Of a stretch of DNA of 20,220 bases, positions 16,263-20,220 are shown one piece after another. Below the pieces are notes generated by a model, which made no database searches, was not told the origin of the DNA, and was given only the letters and a program-made list of their open reading frames with translations. This DNA is from Sutterella sp. UBA4713. Lineage in GTDB: Bacteria; Pseudomonadota; Gammaproteobacteria; Burkholderiales; Burkholderiaceae_F. The first letter of the stretch is position 1, and each line of letters opens with the position of its first letter. The translations under genes and the position numbers were made by a program. The stretch lies in NCBI GenBank assembly GCA_002404465.1, contig DHJT01000020.1:1-20220 (forward strand), in the 5' to 3' direction.

Positions 16263-16543
16263 AGTTCTGCATGTCGCAACACAACATCGGCATATCTCTC
16301 TTTGAGGTTCAACCGTCTGCGTTGGATATCTTCTCGAAAACGGAATCGCCCGAAGCATGCGATTTGCCGCCGAAAAAGATGATTAAAGCGATTGTGCATC
16401 GGGGAAAAAACCGCTACGTTTCCCGAAACACCAACCTCCTCCAACGGTCTTTGACAGCAATCGGACAAGTCCGATTACCCAAAGCCCTCGAGGCCTCACG
16501 ACCTCTTTGAAAGGGGCGCCTTCAAAGCACCCCTCGGTATTGC
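16263..16543 (-). other. rplA-rplJ intergenic region with two hairpins
   Basis: The whole gap between rplA and rplJ is 362 bp; this is the part before the L10 leader. Right after rplA, GGGGTGC/GCGCCCC (16533-16527 with 16519-16513, one G-U pair) is followed by TTTC, a weak attenuator. Further on, an 18-bp palindrome AATCGGAC-TT-GTCCGATT lies at 16476-16459. A promoter for rplJ is expected here from E. coli, but no hexamer pair is good enough to report. A 72-codon frame in this region has no family resemblance and is not called. Confidence 0.45.
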
Positions 16544-17233
16544 TTACAGGGTCGACAAATCGACCTTGGCACCGATTCCCATCGTTGAACTGACGGAAAC
16601 CTTTTTCACGTACACGCCCTTAAGGGCTGCGGGCTTCATCTTGTTGATTTGTTCCATCAACGCCTTGAAGTTCGTCACCAGACGTGCCGTGTCAAACGAA
16701 GCGCGCCCGATAGCGGCATGGACGATACCAGCCTTATCGGCACGGAAGCGAACCTGACCGGCCTTGGCATTCTTGACAGCCTGAGCGACGTTGGGCGTAA
16801 CGGTTCCGACCTTCGGGTTCGGCATCAAGCCGCGCGGACCGAGAATCTGACCGAGCTGACCGACAACGCGCATCGCATCGGGAGAGGCAATGACGACATC
16901 AAAGTCCATCTTGCCGGCCTTCACTTCGGCTGCCAAATCATCAAACCCGACGATATCGGCTCCGGCCGCCTTGGCCTCTTCGGCCTTGGCGCCCTGTGTG
17001 AAAACAGCGACACGAATGTTCTTGCCGGTGCCTTCAGGCATCACAACGGCACCGCGGATGGCCTGATCGGACTTACGAACATCAATGCCGAGTTGAATCG
17101 CGACATCGACGGATTCGTCAAACTTCGCCGTAGCACACGCTTTGACGGCATCAAAAGCCGCCTCCAAAGCCATGGGCTTGGTTAAGTCATACTTGGTCAC
17201 ATTGGCCTTAACACGTTTGGAAAGCTTAGCCAT
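16544..17233 (-). CDS. rplA: 50S ribosomal protein L1
   Basis: L1 forms the mobile stalk at the ribosomal exit site and represses the L11-L1 message in other bacteria. The true start is MAKLSKRVKANV at 17233, with GGAGGG 8 nt upstream; the longer in-frame extension inside rplK lacks support. The protein has 229 residues, the normal length. LGPRGLMPNPKVGTVT at the centre is the family signature. Only one base separates it from the rplK stop. Confidence 0.99.
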   Translation of the reverse strand: MAKLSKRVKANVTKYDLTKPMALEAAFDAVKACATAKFDESVDVAIQLGIDVRKSDQAIRGAVVMPEGTGKNIRVAVFTQGAKAEEAKAAGADIVGFDDLAAEVKAGKMDFDVVIASPDAMRVVGQLGQILGPRGLMPNPKVGTVTPNVAQAVKNAKAGQVRFRADKAGIVHAAIGRASFDTARLVTNFKALMEQINKMKPAALKGVYVKKVSVSSTMGIGAKVDLSTL

Positions 17234-17234
17234 C

Positions 17235-17666
17235 TTAGATACCCTCCACCGTGACGCCCATCGAACGAGCAGAGCCGGCGATCGTGCGAACAGCCGCATC
17301 CATATCGGCCGCTGTCAAATCGGGCTTTTTCATCTTGACGATTTCTTCGGCTTGTTCACGCGTGATCTTGCCGACCTTGTCTGCCTGCGGACGCGCCGAT
17401 CCTTTCTGAATCTTGGCTGCCTTCTTAATCAGAACCGTGGCCGGCGGAGTCTTCATGATGAATGTGAAGCTCTTATCGGCATAAGCGGTGATGACAACCG
17501 GAATCGGAAGGCCCGGTTCCATACTCTGCGTCTTGGCGTTAAACGCCTTGCAGAATTCCATAATGTTCAAGCCGCGCTGACCGAGGGCCGGTCCGACGGG
17601 GGGAGCAGGATTGGCTTTACCAGCAGGAATCTGCAGCTTGATAAAGCCGACAATCTTCTTTGCCAT
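17235..17666 (-). CDS. rplK: 50S ribosomal protein L11
   Basis: L11 binds the GTPase-associated centre of 23S rRNA. The 143-residue protein has the N-terminal MAKKIVGFIKLQIPAGKANP with PPVGPALGQRG, and the C-terminal rRNA-binding domain ends in GSARSMGVTVEG. AAGGAG lies 8 nt before the ATG. It heads the rplKA unit behind its own promoter and an L1-type operator. Confidence 0.99.
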   Translation of the reverse strand: MAKKIVGFIKLQIPAGKANPAPPVGPALGQRGLNIMEFCKAFNAKTQSMEPGLPIPVVITAYADKSFTFIMKTPPATVLIKKAAKIQKGSARPQADKVGKITREQAEEIVKMKKPDLTAADMDAAVRTIAGSARSMGVTVEGI

Positions 17667-17677
17667 TTTTTATCTCC

Positions 17678-17718
17678 TTGGGTTCAGTCGCCTCGGCACC
17701 ATTGCCGAAGCTCCCCAA
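17678..17718 (-). promoter_or_regulatory. L1-type translational operator in the rplK leader
   Basis: On the minus strand TTGGG (17718-17714) pairs with CCCAA (17682-17678), and an inner 8-bp stem CTTCGGCA/TGCCGAGG (17710-17703 with 17698-17691) carries an ATGG loop. Between the two stems is an asymmetric internal loop (GAG opposite CGACTGAA). This helix-loop-helix with a GGGAG strand matches the plan of the L1 binding site on L11 mRNA known from E. coli. The outer stem touches the AAGGAG of rplK. Confidence 0.6.
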
Positions 17719-17737
17719 TTGAAGTTGAAGGGGCGAA

Positions 17738-17766
17738 ATTATGCCCTAACCGAGCCGTTTATTCAA
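17738..17766 (-). promoter_or_regulatory. Sigma70-type promoter of rplK
   Basis: On the minus strand TTGAAT (17766-17761) and CATAAT (17743-17738) are 17 bp apart, with 4 of 6 and 5 of 6 matches. Transcription would start near 17731 and give a 65-nt leader that contains the L1 operator. It lies between the nusG stop and rplK, as in E. coli. Confidence 0.8.
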
Positions 17767-17792
17767 CTCAGGGACAGGCACAACGCATAAAA

Positions 17793-18443
17793 CTATATTT
17801 TTTCGACCTCGTGGAAGGCGAGTTCGACGCTCGTGTCACGCCCGAAAATCGACACAAAGCAACGCAAACGGCTCTTGTCGTACATCACTTCGACGACACG
17901 ACCGTTAAAGTCCGCGAACGGACCCTGAGTGATACGAACGACTTCACCGGGTTCAAAAGAAACCTTCGGACGCGGACGTTCTTCTCCCTCATTCATCCGC
18001 CCCTTGATATCGGCGATTTCCGAATCGCGCAAGGGAACGGGGTGATTGTTACCTAAAAATTCAATGACACGCGGCGTTGAATTCATCAGATGCCATGTCT
18101 TGTCATTCATCACCATTTCGACGAAGACATAGCCCGGATACATCCGACGCTCCGTCGTTTTCTTCTGACCGCCTCCGCGAGACTCCTCCACCTTTTCAAT
18201 CGGAAGTAAAACTTCTCCGAATTGATCTTTCAAATCCGAGCGTGCGATCCGGTCGATAATGGCGCGCTGTACACTCTTTTCCATCGAGGAGTACACGTGC
18301 AACGTATACCAACGCATGCCAGGAGCCTTCGGTTTGACCTCTCCGGCAGGTGCGGAAGCGGGAACTTCAACCTGCGCGGCAATGTCGGAATCGGCTTTTG
18401 CCTCAAAAGCACCCGTGTTGTCTTTGATTTGCTCTTCAGCCAT
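17793..18443 (-). CDS. nusG: Transcription termination/antitermination factor NusG
   Basis: NusG binds the RNA polymerase clamp and links it to Rho or the ribosome. The 216-residue protein is longer than usual (about 175-185). Its NGN domain begins at about Arg44 (RWYTLHVYS, then EKSVQRAI), and the KOW domain lies near 160-210 (GEVVRITQGPFADFNG). Residues 1-42 are an acidic, Ala/Pro-rich extension. The ATG at 18443 lies 12 bp after secE with only a weak AGG. An internal ATG (Met43) directly before RWY has an AAGG stretch upstream and is an alternative start. Confidence 0.97.
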   Translation of the reverse strand: MAEEQIKDNTGAFEAKADSDIAAQVEVPASAPAGEVKPKAPGMRWYTLHVYSSMEKSVQRAIIDRIARSDLKDQFGEVLLPIEKVEESRGGGQKKTTERRMYPGYVFVEMVMNDKTWHLMNSTPRVIEFLGNNHPVPLRDSEIADIKGRMNEGEERPRPKVSFEPGEVVRITQGPFADFNGRVVEVMYDKSRLRCFVSIFGRDTSVELAFHEVEKI

Positions 18444-18455
18444 GGCTTGCCTACT

Positions 18456-18842
18456 TTAAAACGTCAGCTTCAACAGGCCGTCGTACATGGCCCATTGCAC
18501 GAGTTTGTCAATGAGAAACAGATAAATCGCCACAGCAACGGCAAATGCCGAAACCATGCCCGTCGTATTAATCGTCTCACGCCGTGTCGGCCAAACGACA
18601 CGACGTAACTCCTCGTAAGAACTCCGGCCGTAGGCAAAAAAACGTTTGCCCGAGGGTGAAAACGCCGCAATCAATGCGCCGACGAGGATTCCGCCGAGCA
18701 GTGCAGCCAAGCGAATCGTCAACGATTCATCCGTCAAAAACGTAAAGGCAAGAAGACCGGCGACCGCTACCGCAACGGCAACAAAGACCAGACCTTTGTC
18801 CAAAGTTGCATTCGGTGTCTGTTGATCGGTTTGTGTACTCAT
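18456..18842 (-). CDS. secE: Preprotein translocase subunit SecE
   Basis: SecE is the clamp subunit of the SecYEG protein channel in the inner membrane. The 128-residue protein has three predicted helices (about 17-35, 44-61 and 94-116), as in many proteobacteria, and the conserved cytoplasmic EELRRVVWPTRRET just before the last helix. The ribosome-binding site is weak (GAG about 10 nt upstream of the ATG). It is transcribed together with nusG. Confidence 0.97.
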   Translation of the reverse strand: MSTQTDQQTPNATLDKGLVFVAVAVAVAGLLAFTFLTDESLTIRLAALLGGILVGALIAAFSPSGKRFFAYGRSSYEELRRVVWPTRRETINTTGMVSAFAVAVAIYLFLIDKLVQWAMYDGLLKLTF

Positions 18843-18885
18843 TTAATCTACTCAGCTCGGAAAGCCGTTTTCCTCGCAAATGGCG

Positions 18886-18910
18886 AAGCCGCGGACAGTG
18901 TTCGCGGCTT
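18886..18910 (-). other. Hairpin between tRNA-Trp and secE
   Basis: An 8-bp perfect stem AAGCCGCG/CGCGGCTT (18910-18903 with 18893-18886) lies 14 bp after the tRNA 3' end and lacks a U-tract. ACAGTG and CACTGT, which flank and overlap it, could form a competing stem. It may help process the tRNA away from the secE-nusG message. Confidence 0.5.
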
Positions 18911-18924
18911 TTCGCACTGTTTTT

Positions 18925-19000
18925 TGGCAGGGGCAGAAGGAATCGAACCCTCAACCTGCGGTTTTGGAAACCGCTGCTCTGCCAATTGAGCTATACCCCT
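18925..19000 (-). tRNA. tRNA-Trp (anticodon CCA)
   Basis: The 76-nt gene has acceptor strand AGGGGTA pairing with TGCCCCT (one G-U), discriminator G and an encoded CCA end. The D arm is TAGCTCAATTGGCAGAGCA, the anticodon stem GCGGT/ACCGC holds the loop TTCCAAA with anticodon CCA, and the T arm contains GGTTCGATTCC. It lies 35 bp after tuf, the usual place in betaproteobacteria, and is probably cut from a tuf-tRNA-secE transcript. Confidence 0.98.
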
Positions 19001-19035
19001 GTATCGATTGCCCCGTTTACACGAGGCAGTCCAAA

Positions 19036-20220
19036 CTACTCGATAATCTTCGCAACGACGCCGGCACCGACCGTGTGGCCGCCTTCACGAATAGCAAAGC
19101 GCAAGCCTTCCTGCATGGCAATCGGGCAAATCAACTGCACGCCCATCTCGACGTTGTCGCCCGGCATGACCATTTCCACGCCTTCCGGAAGCTCAATCGT
19201 TCCCGTCACGTCCGTCGTGCGGAAGTAAAACTGCGGACGATAGCCCTTGAAGAACGGCGTATGACGTCCGCCTTCTTCCTTCGTCAACACGTACACCTGA
19301 CCGACAAACTTCTTGTGCGGCGTAATCGTGCCCGGCTTGGCCACAACCTGTCCGCGCTCGACTTCTTCACGCTTGGTGCCGCGCAGCAACAGACCGATGT
19401 TGTCGCCCGCTTCGCCTTCGTCCAAAAGCTTGCGGAACATTTCCACGCCCGTGCAGGTCGTCTTCGTCGTCGGACGAATACCGACAATTTCCACGTCGTC
19501 ACCGACGCGAACAACGCCACGCTCGACACGACCCGTCACAACGGTTCCGCGTCCGGAAATCGTAAAGACGTCTTCAATCGGCATCAGGAACGGCTGATCC
19601 AGCGCGCGTTGCGGCGTCGGAATGTAGCTATCAAGCGTGTCGGCTAACTTCAAAATGCTCTGCTCGCCGAGCTCTCCCTTGTCCCCTTCCAGGGCCATCT
19701 TCGCCGATCCCTTGATAATCGGAATCGTGTCGCCCGGGAATTCGTAGCTGCTTAACAGTTCACGGACTTCCATCTCAACGAGTTCGAGCAGTTCCGGATC
19801 GTCCACCTGGTCGCACTTGTTCAAATACACGATAATGTACGGAACACCGACCTGACGCGCCAAAAGAATGTGTTCACGCGTCTGGGGCATCGGACCGTCA
19901 GCCGCGCTCACAACCAAAATCGCGCCGTCCATCTGGGCAGCACCTGTAATCATGTTCTTCACATAGTCGGCATGCCCCGGGCAGTCAACGTGCGCATAGT
20001 GACGCTTGGCCGTCTCGTACTCAACGTGCGCCGTGTTAATCGTAATTCCACGAGCCTTCTCTTCCGGCGCCGCATCAATCTGATCGTACGCCTTGGCTTC
20101 GCCACCGTACTTGGCCGCCAAAATCGTGCACAGCGCCGCTGTGAGCGTCGTCTTGCCATGGTCAACGTGACCAATCGTGCCCACGTTTACGTGGGGCTTC
20201 TTGCGTTCGTATTTTTCCTT
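19036..20220 (-). CDS. tuf: Elongation factor Tu (first two residues beyond window)
   Basis: EF-Tu brings aminoacyl-tRNA to the ribosome in a GTP-dependent way. 394 codons are visible, from KEKYERKKPHVNVGTIGHVD to VAKIIE; by family comparison only Met-Ala is missing, giving about 396 residues. The GTPase motifs GHVDHGKT, DCPGH and NKCD are intact, and domains 2 and 3 are complete. The frame should be read through the GTG in HVNVGTIG, not started there. Betaproteobacteria usually have a second copy in the str operon, not visible here. Confidence 0.99.
   Translation of the reverse strand, partial: KEKYERKKPHVNVGTIGHVDHGKTTLTAALCTILAAKYGGEAKAYDQIDAAPEEKARGITINTAHVEYETAKRHYAHVDCPGHADYVKNMITGAAQMDGAILVVSAADGPMPQTREHILLARQVGVPYIIVYLNKCDQVDDPELLELVEMEVRELLSSYEFPGDTIPIIKGSAKMALEGDKGELGEQSILKLADTLDSYIPTPQRALDQPFLMPIEDVFTISGRGTVVTGRVERGVVRVGDDVEIVGIRPTTKTTCTGVEMFRKLLDEGEAGDNIGLLLRGTKREEVERGQVVAKPGTITPHKKFVGQVYVLTKEEGGRHTPFFKGYRPQFYFRTTDVTGTIELPEGVEMVMPGDNVEMGVQLICPIAMQEGLRFAIREGGHTVGAGVVAKIIE

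Noticed and set aside
17234..17299. 22-residue N-terminal extension of L1 inside rplK
   Set aside because: It overlaps rplK in another frame, while the ATG at 17233 has GGAGGG and starts with the conserved MAKLSKR.
17142..18056. 304-codon plus-strand open frame across rplA, rplK and nusG
   Set aside because: It runs antisense to three conserved genes and across their promoter and leader; it is a by-product of their codon use.
1..20220. CRISPR arrays, insertion sequences, attachment sites
   Set aside because: I see no regularly spaced repeats, transposase motifs, terminal inverted repeats or target duplications.

Overview
All recognisable genes in this window lie on the minus strand, so transcription runs from right (20220) to left (1). 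The right three quarters is the conserved translation and transcription block tuf – tRNA-Trp – secE – nusG – rplK – rplA – rplJ – rplL – rpoB – rpoC. Gene order, a three-helix SecE, the RpoB N-terminus (MSYSFTEKKRIRKSF) and the RpoC N-terminus point to a Gram-negative betaproteobacterium of the order Burkholderiales. The moderate base composition and the accessory genes would fit Sutterellaceae, but that family assignment is a guess.

Within the block the sequence shows layered control. There is a good sigma70-type promoter and an L1-type RNA operator in front of rplK. A structured L10-type leader precedes rplJ. A 12-bp GC-rich attenuator hairpin follows rplL, with a promoter candidate just beyond it that would give rpoBC its own start. 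A strong intrinsic terminator follows rpoC.

Left of rpoC (3718-6218) is a polar amino-acid ABC importer: periplasmic binding protein, permease and ATPase. A run of hairpins ending in a terminator-like structure separates the binding protein from the two downstream genes and probably lets the binding protein be made in excess.

The left end (1-3315) is the accessory and most interesting part. After a 402-bp stretch with no recognised gene come two overlapping genes. The first is a membrane-anchored CDP-glycerol glycerophosphotransferase-like enzyme. The second, cut by the window edge, fuses a YidC/Oxa1-like domain to a polytopic membrane region and then to the start of an alkaline-phosphatase/sulfatase-superfamily domain of the kind found in phosphoglycerol and phosphoethanolamine transferases. 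In the YidC-like domain an asparagine sits where insertases have their groove arginine. I propose that the pair makes or places a glycerophosphate-type modification on a cell-surface glycan; this is inference. The fused gene is the best candidate here for a poorly described system.
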